The notes beneath the pieces are model-generated. The model made no database searches, was not told the DNA's origin, and saw nothing but the letters and a program-made list of their open reading frames with translations. 64,000 nucleotides of DNA from Candidatus Nitrosocosmicus oleophilus. GTDB taxonomy: Archaea; Thermoproteota; Nitrososphaeria; Nitrososphaerales; Nitrososphaeraceae. Position numbers and translations under genes: made by a program. How positions within the stretch are numbered: position 1 is the stretch's first letter; each line of letters starts with the position of its first letter. The stretch covers positions 2,232,001 through 2,296,000 of the forward strand of contig NZ_CP012850.1 in NCBI RefSeq assembly GCF_000802205.1, read 5' to 3'. Below, piece after piece: positions 26,802 through 36,701 of the stretch.

Positions 26802-28313
26802 TTGTTCTTGTTATACATTAATCACTTATATTACTGTCAAATAATGCTAGCATGGATGCAGAACAGCCATTCCACCCCATCTGCAAAACTAGGTAAAACT
26901 AAGTTGTTTGGACTCATTTTAGGTCCAGTTTTGTTCTTAATCTTCCTTGTTAGTCCTGCCCCAGAAGGCTTACCAGAGCAAGGTAAACTGGTGGCGGGTA
27001 TAACACTTTGGCTTGTAGTGTGGTGGGTCACTGAAGCTGTTAGTATTTATGCAACTGCTCTATTACCTCTGGCTCTGTTCCCTATAACTGGAGTTTTATC
27101 ACTTAGGGTGGTTGGGGCAGAATACATGAGTCCGATAATTATTCTTCTATTGGGGATGTGTTTGGTCGTTCTTGCAGTTGAAAAATCTGGTTTACAACGA
27201 AAAATTGCGTTTGGGATCATCAGCATTTTCGGTTATTCACCCAAGAGGATAATCCTTGGCTTTATGATCTGTACGGCTTTAATTTCCACGGTTATTATGA
27301 GTACGACGGTTGCTATTCTGATCATTCCAATGGTTTTTTCCATTTTGTCCTTGCTTTCTGATAATGGTATTAAAGTGAGTACAAAGTTTAAAGTCATGCT
27401 TTTACTAGGTGTTGCATTTTCCTCTTCAATTGGAAGTATTACAACACTCATTGCATCTCCTCCTAATCTTATGTATGCAGAAATAGTACATGAGTTATTT
27501 GACAAGACGATTACTTTCGGCGCCTGGTCTTCAGTAGCTGCACCACTGGCATTTACGATGTTGATGATATCCATAATATACTTCACAAGTCAAGTTAGAA
27601 AGGAGCAAATGGATGAAATGCTCATCAAAAAGATAATTGTCGCTGAAAAAGAAAAGTTAGGAAAAATTACAGGAGAGCAAAAGGCATCTTTAATCATTTT
27701 AATCTTCGTTTTGGTCTTGATGTTCGCAGCTCCTTATTGGGCTGGTGATGATTCATATATTGAAACTGCAGTAATTGCAATTCTTGGCGGTGTATCGCTT
27801 TTTGTGATACCAAAAAATAGAACCGAAAAGTTTCTAAACTGGTCGGATGTACAAAAAGTCCCGCTAGGCGTTTTGTTTATCCTTGGTGCAGGAATTTCCC
27901 TGTCATTGGCGTTTACAACATCAGGCCTTGCTGATTATCTGGGGACCAAATTATCGGTATTAAGTATTCTACCCTTCCCAGTAATAGTAATAATTATTGT
28001 TTCTATTACAATGATTATTGGTAATACCATGTCAAATACTGCAACGGCAGCTATATTCATACCCGTTGTTGCTAGCATGGCTTCAATCAATCACTGGCCT
28101 CCATTACCTTTTCTTGCTGCGATTACGCTATCTAGTTCCCTTGCGTTCCTCCTGCCAATGGGGACTCCTCCAAATGCACTAGTTTATGAAAAAGGCAAAA
28201 TACAGATCAACGAGATGATTAAAAATGGAATTGTACTCACCGTTTTTGCAATTATCATGATATCGGTGTTTACAATCTTCCTATACCCTTTGCTTTTGCC
28301 AGATATATCCTGA
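26802..28313 (+). CDS. DASS-family (SLC13-like) anion transporter
   Basis: A sodium:dicarboxylate/sulfate-type symporter of about 490 residues with some 11-12 membrane helices. Two signature loops are visible: ASPPNLMYAEI in the first half, and SNTATAAIF plus MGTPPNALVY in the second; the SNT motif and NxP-type loops form the sodium and substrate sites in this family. The likely start is ATG at 26844 (MLAWMQNSHS), since the first 14 codons of the longer ORF are poor. Possible substrates are C4 dicarboxylates, citrate, sulfate or phosphate. No partner genes lie nearby. Confidence 0.86.
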   Translation: MFLLYINHLYYCQIMLAWMQNSHSTPSAKLGKTKLFGLILGPVLFLIFLVSPAPEGLPEQGKLVAGITLWLVVWWVTEAVSIYATALLPLALFPITGVLSLRVVGAEYMSPIIILLLGMCLVVLAVEKSGLQRKIAFGIISIFGYSPKRIILGFMICTALISTVIMSTTVAILIIPMVFSILSLLSDNGIKVSTKFKVMLLLGVAFSSSIGSITTLIASPPNLMYAEIVHELFDKTITFGAWSSVAAPLAFTMLMISIIYFTSQVRKEQMDEMLIKKIIVAEKEKLGKITGEQKASLIILIFVLVLMFAAPYWAGDDSYIETAVIAILGGVSLFVIPKNRTEKFLNWSDVQKVPLGVLFILGAGISLSLAFTTSGLADYLGTKLSVLSILPFPVIVIIIVSITMIIGNTMSNTATAAIFIPVVASMASINHWPPLPFLAAITLSSSLAFLLPMGTPPNALVYEKGKIQINEMIKNGIVLTVFAIIMISVFTIFLYPLLLPDIS

Positions 28314-29057
28314 TAAAATTAACTTTCTTATCGATAATGATAAAGTGATTTGGTATTTGAAAAGTCGCCATGGGAGTTTCATATATCATAGTTCAAAAAA
28401 TTGATTTTTACATCACCCTCCTAAAAAATCTCAAGGATATTTTTTTATCAACTATGAATTCGCCTTTTGCGTTTACATATACATCATTATTATTTAATGG
28501 AAATCTCTTTACGCGTCATCGGATTTACATTTGAGGTCACCGTTGAATCAATAAAACTAGGGCCTTCTTGTTACCGTAATTTGGAGTCTAATGATTTTTG
28601 AATTGTAAATTGTCTTTTCGACCGGTTTGCTCCACCGATAGAAATATTCAAGTGTTTCGATACTTTAGAATTTCAATATCATATGGAATAACAATTAACT
28701 TATTTGACAGACAGTGTGTTTATCTTGTTAATATCTCTTAATCTTATACATTGTCCCAAATATAACATTGAGACATTAGAAGAAAATTGAGATTCAGTAT
28801 AGAAAAAAGGAAAATAAATAAGAGTTCGAATGGGGGAAACAGCAATTACGTTAACACTTGGTTAAGTTGAATAGGCAACTCTTACCTCAAAGTTTTTTAG
28901 TACAAATTACATTTCATTAAAATATTTTGAAAAAAAAGAAATTTATTTTTACAAAAAGGTTGAAGAGGTTGGACTATGACAATTCAGATTGCTCGCGCAC
29001 AATAGTTTGCTATATCTTAATCTTCTTAAATAATGAAAAATAGAGTGTTAATAGCCC
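28314..29057. other. Gene-free AT-rich stretch
   Basis: No convincing ORF or RNA. On the minus strand around 28420-28560 there are short open pieces in different frames that look like a worn-out reading frame, but they are too short to name. Both flanking genes are convergent, so promoters are not expected here. Confidence 0.4.
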
Positions 29058-29870
29058 CTAGTTAAGCAAGTAGGTTATCTGCACTGTGACAGAAACCTCT
29101 TGCTGTCCTGGGAGAATTGGGGTTGAGGTCACAACAGATGCAAACGATTTCTGCATAATCTGATCGTTAAAAGGCACGGGGTTGAAGCCATCCGTGTTAA
29201 CTGATATTGATTTGATACCGACGATTGCAGACCCTATTGCCGAAGCGGCTACCTCTGCATTTTGTCTGGCGTTAATAATAGCTTGCTCTATGAGCGCATT
29301 TGTAACACTTTCCAATGACTTGTCAGAAATTCTAAAATCCACTCCATTGATGGTATTGGCTCCTGCATTAACTGCAGAATCAATCCAGGATGAAATATTA
29401 TCAAAGTTAGGACTTTGAATCGTCAATATGTTAGACACTGTGAACCCTGTTTGTACACTAATTCCTGATTCTGTAAAATTGAAATTAGGTTGAATTGTAT
29501 ACTGAGATGTACTGATCTCATTTTCTTTGACGCCATTATTTCTTAAACTAGTGATTATTTCGTTTGCTATTTTCGAATTTGAAGTTACTGCATCAGTTAC
29601 AGATTGATTTGTAGATTGTACCCCAATCGAGATAGTTACCAAATCAGTTTTCACTTTGTCCGTTGCAGAACCCGATACAAATAAAGTATTATTGAGAGAA
29701 GCTAATTGAGTTTTATTGTCTTGGTCGGAAAGCGTGGCTTGGGCAAATACGCCTATAGGTTCCATGCTTATAACGTTGAGAGCTATAAATCCCAATCCCA
29801 ATCCCAAAAATAATAGGATGTTAAGATTATTGACATTTCGTTTCAAATTTTTTTCAAAATTGTTTGACAT
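29058..29870 (-). CDS. Exported SIMPL-domain (DUF541) protein
   Basis: A 270-residue protein with an N-terminal signal or membrane anchor (NILLFLGLGLGFIALNVISM, residues 18-37) and then a SIMPL/DUF541 domain from about residue 60: VSGSATDKVKTDLVTISIGV, an internal NGVDF motif, and the QNAEVAASAIG helix. In bacteria this domain forms oligomeric rings in periplasmic or surface proteins with poorly known roles, including oxidative-stress links. It is probably at the cell surface. It is convergent with the transporter gene. Confidence 0.82.
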   Translation of the reverse strand: MSNNFEKNLKRNVNNLNILLFLGLGLGFIALNVISMEPIGVFAQATLSDQDNKTQLASLNNTLFVSGSATDKVKTDLVTISIGVQSTNQSVTDAVTSNSKIANEIITSLRNNGVKENEISTSQYTIQPNFNFTESGISVQTGFTVSNILTIQSPNFDNISSWIDSAVNAGANTINGVDFRISDKSLESVTNALIEQAIINARQNAEVAASAIGSAIVGIKSISVNTDGFNPVPFNDQIMQKSFASVVTSTPILPGQQEVSVTVQITYLLN

Positions 29871-30792
29871 CGATTTATTAAAACCTCATCCGATATATAA
29901 GAAGACCCCATGTGGGAAATTAGACGATGGTATATTTTTTGCTGAATAGTTCAGTGAATGAATTGTAGATAGTATAGAATCTAATTCTTATTTTCTATTG
30001 GAGGGAACGTAAACTATAGATATACCAGGCAATGCTCACAAACTTTGTAATAGGGGTATACAATAAGTTTTTCCCAGGTTTAATATGAAAGCGATTAATT
30101 CTTGTATTACTATCACAAGGAAAGATATAATCAAAGCGTTAAGTCAAGTCCCATTCTTGATGTAATTTAATGTATTCTCAATTATGATTTTCATAATATG
30201 GGAATGTAAATAGTGTTTTAGATTTAGGAACCTGTACTGTTGGGTTTCGCAATACCCACTATAATTGATACGGCGTGTCTCTTGTGTCCTTCGAGTAGCA
30301 TACTACGAACCCTTGTTATAAACTTGATTATTTTCTTGGGTATGGTTGGTGTAGGAATCCATTTGCTCATATGGCTAAATTGTAACTAATGTCATTGGTA
30401 ATGCAAGCCAACTTCGAGTTGGGTCGGTCACATTGATTTCGAAATCCGTTTTCTCTTGGAGCTAAGATCCTTTTTGTACGATATTTCTGATTCCATCTCA
30501 AAATTCCGATATGACTTATCTTGATGATGTGTAAGTAATATAGTGTTTTGATTGCATACCGAAAGCATAACTCAGGTATTGCTTGTACAGACCTTTTCCA
30601 CTTTATTATGAAGCGTTCAGTTTCTTCTGAATACCGTCCAAGGATGGAGGATGTTTAAGCCGTAGGTATATCGTTAAGTTATTAGACCTACTAAACACAT
30701 CAAATTAATTTATTTGTTTTTGAAAAATTATATTCGTCTTAGCCATAGCATGGACAATCCTTTTAGATCATCTGTTTACCACATTCTTGTTA
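29871..30792. other. Intergenic stretch with a run of hairpins
   Basis: No real ORF. Between 30241 and 30422 there are three close hairpins: TGGGT/ACCCA at 30241-30258, GTAG/CTAC with flanking TTC/GAA at 30290-30309, and CCAACT/AGTTGG with a 3-nt loop at 30408-30422. The same part is somewhat richer in G+C than its surroundings, as expected of structured RNA in an AT-rich genome. I recognise no known RNA family. Confidence 0.35.
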
Positions 30793-31032
30793 TTAGTAAA
30801 GGAGATCTGAAATATTGCCATTATCCTTTAGCAAATCAAAACTATCATTATTCGTCAAGTCATTTGATCCTAAATTATCTGGAGTCAAGTCGTCAAATAG
30901 GTTGTTTATCTCATTAGAGGTAATCATGTAATATACTTTTGAGTCGTTTATATTCACATCTAGAGCTACTCCAAGATACATTATGAACACATAAGAAATG
31001 CATATAGACTTTATCAATTTTGTCGTGATCAA
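30793..31032 (-). CDS. Doubtful small secreted/anchored acidic protein
   Basis: A 79-residue ORF with a hydrophobic N-terminus (SICISYVFIMYLGVALDV) and an acidic, Asn/Asp-rich remainder (FDDLTPDNLGSNDLTNND). The pattern could be a small exported protein, but it stands alone in a gene-poor stretch and may be random. No neighbour supports it. Confidence 0.3.
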   Translation of the reverse strand: MITTKLIKSICISYVFIMYLGVALDVNINDSKVYYMITSNEINNLFDDLTPDNLGSNDLTNNDSFDLLKDNGNISDLLY

Positions 31033-31845
31033 CTGGAGTTTAAATTATGTATGTCATAAGATAAAAAGTTAACCTTGCGTTTTTGCGTAATCATCAATAT
31101 GTTTGTCCATAAAAGCCATTAGTACTGCAATAACATACAAGACCAAAAACTAGGTTATTTATACACCCAAAGCAAATGACGATTTAATGAAAATATTGAA
31201 ATCTAACATAAGTTGAATAGTTCTAATGTACTTTATGAGTATGAACACAAACCGAACAAACCTAGTCTCAATAGCAGTAATATTTGCATTACCATAACCA
31301 AACAATTAATTTTCTGAGTATGATCTACGATGTTTTATTCTAAATTTAATGGATACAAGAAACCAATTAACGGTAATTTTGGTTTGAACGTGTACTCTCC
31401 CAGAATTAGATCTCATTCATGCATTTTAGTATTATTTTTAAACTTCTGGATGGATGGAAGATAGATGTGGTAATTTCATTTTAATGTATACCTAATAGAG
31501 GGGTCAATAATATCTCAGGGATAGCACCAATCCTTAATTTTTAAAGCAGTATCTGCCTAGCCGGATTTAGAATGTCCTAATTTCTTTTTCTTCATTAGAG
31601 TGCGGCTTCTTCTAGACTTAAACCCTTAAACCTCTGTGGCCATTAACGAATGGGTAGTTATTCACACCCAGGAAAACTTGCTATGGGATATTCAGTGCCT
31701 TTGGACCGGATGCCGTTTCATTAAGCGCACACCCGCAGTATAACCACATCTTCAGTTTATACTAGTGTCAGATACTTTTGAAAGTACAATTATTATGTGT
31801 ATTAGAGTTCTAAAGTATTAGCATTCTTATGGTTTTAAAACCGAG
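31033..31845. other. Gene-poor stretch
   Basis: No ORF of substance. The part from about 31540 to 31760 is less AT-rich than the rest and includes the run taaacccttaaacc, but no rRNA, SRP or RNase P signature could be matched on either strand. Confidence 0.35.
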
Positions 31846-32058
31846 TTAGTCTAAAGACATTTTGTTTAATCTGTCCCTCAATTCTCTAAGTAATACTTTA
31901 TCTAACGTCATTTCTTGAACGTTGACTATTTTTCTATCTTTCTTGATCTTTGTGCCTATAAGAAATTGTTCTTTGTATATGTCCCTCCTGTGTATCTTGT
32001 ACAAATCATTAATGTACAATTCTTCAGGATATGATTTCATATTGTCTTCTTCTGCCAT
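31846..32058 (-). CDS. Small charged protein, unknown
   Basis: A 70-residue ORF of balanced charged composition (EELYINDLYKIHRRDIYKEQ, LLRELRDRLNKMSLD) with a predicted helical C-terminus. Codon use looks like that of real genes. There is no membrane segment or metal motif. The family is not recognised. Confidence 0.5.
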   Translation of the reverse strand: MAEEDNMKSYPEELYINDLYKIHRRDIYKEQFLIGTKIKKDRKIVNVQEMTLDKVLLRELRDRLNKMSLD

Positions 32059-32653
32059 CTATTTCATTACCAAATAAGATACGTATAATCCCAGTTAATA
32101 TGCTTGCAATTTTAAGGTCTTTACCCCAGTAATTTCTAGCTCAAAACCCTGAACATACATTTTCATGTGCAGTTACAATATGCCAATTTCAATACTATCA
32201 TATCTGATATTTCTAGCTCATTTCCAAATATGGTTTACTGAGTGGCCCTTTTTTTGGATGCTGGATATAGAGATTGTTGAGGTTAGGTTCTGCAATTTGC
32301 CTTCAATCTTCTTTATCACAGCATAGCATTTTCTCTGTAATAAAAATCAAGATTCGCAAGTGCACAGCATATAGTCACGTTTTTAAATAAAAACCTAATT
32401 ATTTTGTACATCTCACCTTCTCTAAGATACCTGAATAAACCAGATACTACAAACCTGGACTTGTATGAGACTTTCTCAAATCAATTTATAGAAACTGGGG
32501 TTTAAGTGCTTATACTATGAAACTAATTTTCGGATTTAGATTGATGGCATATAGCCTATAATCGGCAGTAGATTCTTTTACGGCAAGCATTACGGTATTG
32601 CCCCCTTATATTTCATAAAAGGTTTAATTATACTATTTTTATCTATATCTTAG
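32059..32653. other. Gene-free stretch upstream of the tandem-repeat protein
   Basis: No ORF or RNA could be supported. An AT-rich element near 32629-32650 (taattatactatttttatctat) is a plausible promoter for the gene at 32654. Confidence 0.4.
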
Positions 32654-33232
32654 ATGACTTCTGGTAAATACTTCAATAAAGGTGTTAAAGCATTAGATGA
32701 ACCAAATCTAGGGTATGTAGTCAGAGAAACTCCTGATAAAATAGTGGTTTTTGGAGAAAAAAATGAAAGGTACGATATTCCGATAAAGGAAATTGAACAA
32801 GTAGGCGCCAATGTTTTGATTGGATTAAATTCTGCAGACTTGGATAAATATGCAGTTCCGAGAGATGCCCCTCTTCCGGCAGGTAGACAGGATCCTTGGG
32901 CAGAGCCAGATAAGGTGGTGGATTTAGCAGCATATGAGGGGAAATATCCAAACACTTTATTTAATAAAGGAGTTCGAGCGAAGAATGAAGACCATGTAGG
33001 TCATGTACTAAAGGAGACCAATGATAAAATAGTGGTTTTTGGAGAAAATAATAAAAGATTTGATATTCCCAAATCTGAGATTTATCAGGTAGGTATGAAT
33101 GTAATAATAAAAATTGACTTTCCTGAGATATTCAAATATGAAGTGCCAAAGGAAGCACCGTTACCCACTGGGGAACCTATAGAAACTGTTGATACGGATG
33201 CATTCCCCGAAGATTACCATGGTCCTAAATAA
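32654..33232 (+). CDS. Tandem-repeat protein with two PRC-barrel-like modules
   Basis: A 192-residue soluble protein built of two copies of a module of about 70 residues (about 5-75 and 100-170). Each begins with a FNKGV motif, continues with a GxVxxET-DKIVVFGE strand pair and an (R)YDIP/(R)FDIP stretch, and ends with YxVPxxAPLP. The size and strand pattern resemble PRC-barrel or DUF2171-type small barrels, which often respond to stress in other prokaryotes. Function is unknown. The copies differ at many positions, so the duplication is old. Confidence 0.7.
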   Translation: MTSGKYFNKGVKALDEPNLGYVVRETPDKIVVFGEKNERYDIPIKEIEQVGANVLIGLNSADLDKYAVPRDAPLPAGRQDPWAEPDKVVDLAAYEGKYPNTLFNKGVRAKNEDHVGHVLKETNDKIVVFGENNKRFDIPKSEIYQVGMNVIIKIDFPEIFKYEVPKEAPLPTGEPIETVDTDAFPEDYHGPK

Positions 33233-33697
33233 CTTACTGTATTAAACCACCTATTTTCATTTTTCATGTTTGTGACCTAAATAATATTTGAGAATTTTGG
33301 CGATAATGGCTGTTGAATAATAAACGCTTGAATTGTCCTTAGGTTAACAGTAGCTAAATACAATACAAATGGGAACTTGAATAATCAGGACCTATCAGTA
33401 CTGGATAACCAATCTAATTCGCTATTTTAACGTCATAACAAGAGATCTCATAATTCAACTAATCAATTATATCGATTACAAATATGATACGAGTAGGATT
33501 CAGAACTTAAAGATGCCAAAATCACATCGCAAAAATGGTAGAGTGAAAATAACAAGCCAATATCATTTACCAGAGAAAAATCTAGATTTTTAGAATCAAT
33601 CAGAGAGCTGAAAATCAAGTCAATTACAGGATTATACTCGCAAAAGAAAAAACAGCGTCGAATATGAATAAATTTGAGCAGATTATTAAATTAACAA
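33233..33697. other. Intergenic stretch with frameshifted coding-like remnants
   Basis: Short open pieces from about 33513 to 33667 encode basic peptides (starting MPKSHRKNGRVKITS) in two frames, broken by a stop near 33590. These look like the worn remains of a small gene, but I cannot name it. Confidence 0.3.
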
Positions 33698-34438
33698 ATG
33701 ATTAAGGGTAAAGTCATATTAATTACGGGGGCAAGCAGCGGGATCGGATATACAACGGCCTTAACTTTGTCTAAAGCAGGAGCAACTATTATTGCAGGCG
33801 CACGCAGGATTGATAAACTAGAGAGTTTGAAAAAGGCAATTAGAGATCAAAATGGGGAGATCTTGATAAACCAACTAGACGTAACAAAGAGGCAAGATTG
33901 CACCAACCTTGCAAATTCGGCTGTTGACAAATATGGAAAGATTGATGTTTTAATAAATAACGCGGGTCTTATGCCGCTGAGTTTTGTAAAGAACTTAAAA
34001 ATAGACGAGTGGGACAGAATGGTGGATGTAAACATAAAAGGTGTACTATATAGTACAGCAGCTGTTATTCCTCACATGCTATCAAATAAGTCTGGTCATA
34101 TTGTGAATATTTCTTCAATAGCAGGTAGATTGGTGTTTCCGGCAGGTAGTGTTTACTGCGCTACAAAGCATGCCGTTACTGCATTTAGCGAGGGATTGAG
34201 ACAGGAATTAAGTCAACGATCTAACATTCGTGTTACTTGCATAGAACCAGGTGTAGTTGCAACAGAGCTTAACAATACCATTACTGATAGTTCACTACAA
34301 GGTTTTCTGGAATCGGTTAAAAAAATGGAACCGCTGCAAGCTCAAGACATAGCAAATGCTATTCTATTTGCAATAGATTCGCCAAATCATATGAATGTAA
34401 ATGAAATTATGATAAGACCTGTACAACAGGAAAGGTAG
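33698..34438 (+). CDS. Short-chain dehydrogenase/reductase
   Basis: A 246-residue classical SDR. The cofactor motif is TGASSGIG (residues 10-17), the NNAG motif lies at about 87-90, and the catalytic Ser-Tyr-Lys set is seen as ISSIAG and YCATK. An Arg pair after the first strands (GARRID) suggests a preference for NADP. Substrate is unknown; this family covers many alcohols and ketones. It stands alone, with no co-directed partner close by. Confidence 0.9.
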   Translation: MIKGKVILITGASSGIGYTTALTLSKAGATIIAGARRIDKLESLKKAIRDQNGEILINQLDVTKRQDCTNLANSAVDKYGKIDVLINNAGLMPLSFVKNLKIDEWDRMVDVNIKGVLYSTAAVIPHMLSNKSGHIVNISSIAGRLVFPAGSVYCATKHAVTAFSEGLRQELSQRSNIRVTCIEPGVVATELNNTITDSSLQGFLESVKKMEPLQAQDIANAILFAIDSPNHMNVNEIMIRPVQQER

Positions 34439-34640
34439 CCACTACACTTTATTGAATCCTCAATGAAATCTGCAAGGTTAGAACCTGAGTACCATCATTA
34501 TTCATTTAATGATGATATATATGAAACAAAACCTCGATACTGTACTGCTATTTTTCATAGATTGACTAGGGAACTCTTGTTAATAATTGTAGATCCTGAT
34601 CCCATAATTTGATAAACCTCTTTTGCCTCAGAAAATTAGG

Positions 34641-35715
34641 ATGAGAACTGAGCCAGGTTTATTTTTTTGGTCATTGAATTTTCATTCTTATTAGTCTGTT
34701 TCTTTGGGCTTGGTGAATACGTGTCTTTTGGGGAAATAGAATCCTCCTGGATTAATTATACGTCACAGAGTGACCGTGGATTTACATTCAGTTTTCCATC
34801 AAGTTGGACAGTTGTTAAAAGTACACACGAAGATAACGGTGTCATTGCGTTGTCCCTTCCAAATAACTATGATCTATTTGGCGAAAAGATGACATTTGGA
34901 TTGGAGAAACTACAATCCAAATGTCACATGATGATTATTCTAACCAAGCAATAATAATCTATCAAGGACATTGCAAGAATTTCACCTAATAGATTCAAAC
35001 CCTTATGTAATATCAGATACATTATGGGAGAGAATTTTGTTTACTCATGAAACTGATAATAGAGTAGTTAAAGTATTGCAGGTTTGGACCTTCAAAGATG
35101 ATTATATTTATGTTAATTCGTTTGGTACCACACCAGATAGTTACTTTGGTTACATTCCAACAATATATGAGATAATTTCTGGTGTCAAGATTTATACAAA
35201 AAATATAACAGATATTCCTTCGGGTAACATTAAAGAATCTATTTATCGGTCTCAATAAGGGTTTATCTTAAAATATCCTAGTAGTTGGAATAAGGTTTTG
35301 GGTCTAAATAGGTATCTTTTATATCAAATCAAGATAATCCTCTAGATCATTATTTGGAAAGAATCGATATTTATCATTATGAAAGAGGCGACAACTTATC
35401 TTTTACAAAATATGATGAAAACGATTTCATAAAGTAGATTTAGTTGATGAAATTAACTACCTGGCAAATAACTTACAGAACCTTGAATGGAGTTCAGTGA
35501 ATGACATGAATTCCTCCAAGATTTTCGGAAAGGACCTCATATACACTTACTATTCAAATTTGGGCCCTACCAAATCAAAAGAAATAATGATTAGAAATAA
35601 CACAGACCTGTTTAAGATTATTTTTACCACTCAAACAGACGAATTCCATAAATTCCTTCCTAATATCAATAAAATAATAGATAGTTTCCAAATCGGTACA
35701 ACCAAATTGGATTAA
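34641..35715 (+). pseudogene. Multiply frameshifted PsbP-like two-domain gene
   Basis: Four open pieces on the plus strand are parts of one gene. Translation moves from frame 2 (34667-34920) to frame 1, then frame 3 (34971-35258), crosses an in-frame TAA, continues in frame 3 (GFILKYPSSWNKV), jumps to frame 2 near 35324 and to frame 1 from 35437 to the end. A hydrophobic N-terminus suggests an exported protein. The pieces show two copies of a domain with a GFxxxxPSSWxxV opening, typical of PsbP-like proteins. So many lesions cannot be sequencing error alone. The original function is not known. Confidence 0.75.
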
Positions 35716-35768
35716 ATTGTAGAATTTCTAGGATCCAATTGTAATACATTTATATATTTACTTTTGGA

Positions 35769-36650
35769 ATGAAATTCGAAAGAGACTTCAAGAAATGGGA
35801 TGTAAAGATGAACGAAAATATAATATGTAGAAAAACTCAGGATGACCTGATAAAGAAACTTAACAATCCTCCCTTATTCTCAATTATTATCCCAACTTAT
35901 AATGAATCACAAAATATAGTTAATTTAGTAAATTCCATCTATACCTGCGTAAAAGCCCAAGGGTGCTATGAGATAGTCATAATTGATGATAATTCTCCAG
36001 ATTGCACTGTTGATAAGATAATTGAAGCTTTTGATGAAAAAAAAGGATTCAATTTATACAAGATACGTGATACAGTAGGTATTCAGTCGCATAAGCATTT
36101 TTTTATTTATCCCCTTCATGATGAGAGCTTTTTTATAAAGATAGTAAAGAGAAAAGAGCGGTCAGGTTTGATATCAGCCATATATGAGGGATTTAAATCT
36201 TCAATTAGTGACTATCTTATAGTAATGGATGCTGACTTTTCACATACACCAATACATATCAATAGTTTGATCGAGGAGATCAGAAATTCTAGGTGTGATC
36301 TAGTAATTGCATCACGGTACTTGAAGGGTGGTAGAATAGTAGGATGGACTTCAAAGCGGATTTTTTATAGCAAATTTGCCACAAATTTATCAAGACTCTT
36401 ATTCAGATTGTCTAATGTATCAGATCCAATGTCCGGTTTTTTTGTAACAAAAAGAGATGTCGTAAGGAAAATGGAATTTAACACTTCTGGATTTAAGATT
36501 CTTCTAGAGATATTAGTAAAGTCAAAATCTATAAAGATTAAGGAAATTCCCTACACTTTTACTGATAGAGCAAATGGCTCAAGTAAACTTAATTCAAAAG
36601 TAACTATTGACTTTTTCAAAAGCTTGTATATCTTGCACAAACATCATTGA
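35769..36650 (+). CDS. GT2 glycosyltransferase, dolichol-phosphate mannose synthase-like
   Basis: A 293-residue soluble GT-A enzyme. Motifs in order: FSIIIPTYNESQNI, IVIIDDNSPDCT, IVMDADFSHTP, VIASRYLKGGRI and VSDPMSGFF, as in DPM1-type transferases that load mannose or glucose on a polyprenyl phosphate for N-glycosylation. No C-terminal membrane helices are present. Between the DDNSPD motif and the RSGLISAIYEGF helix there are about 35 extra residues (including YKIRDTVGIQSHKHF) absent from usual members. A role in glycolipid precursor supply for surface-protein glycosylation is likely. Confidence 0.85.
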   Translation: MKFERDFKKWDVKMNENIICRKTQDDLIKKLNNPPLFSIIIPTYNESQNIVNLVNSIYTCVKAQGCYEIVIIDDNSPDCTVDKIIEAFDEKKGFNLYKIRDTVGIQSHKHFFIYPLHDESFFIKIVKRKERSGLISAIYEGFKSSISDYLIVMDADFSHTPIHINSLIEEIRNSRCDLVIASRYLKGGRIVGWTSKRIFYSKFATNLSRLLFRLSNVSDPMSGFFVTKRDVVRKMEFNTSGFKILLEILVKSKSIKIKEIPYTFTDRANGSSKLNSKVTIDFFKSLYILHKHH

Positions 36651-36701
36651 GTAGAAGGAACTCATAATGTTTAGGTAGGCATCATTAAGAGGACAAATTC
36701 C

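Noticed and set aside
28400-28570. Possible eroded coding region on the minus strand
   Set aside because: Only short pieces in different frames are open, and no family can be recognised.
30714-30917. 67-residue plus-strand ORF
   Set aside because: It overlaps the minus-strand ORF at 30793 and has a random-looking composition.
31540-31760. Possible structured RNA such as RNase P or SRP RNA
   Set aside because: The stretch is less AT-rich, but none of the conserved motifs of these RNAs could be found on either strand.
29871-32653. Possible mobile element or genomic island
   Set aside because: No transposase, integrase or terminal repeats were seen; the region is simply gene-poor.
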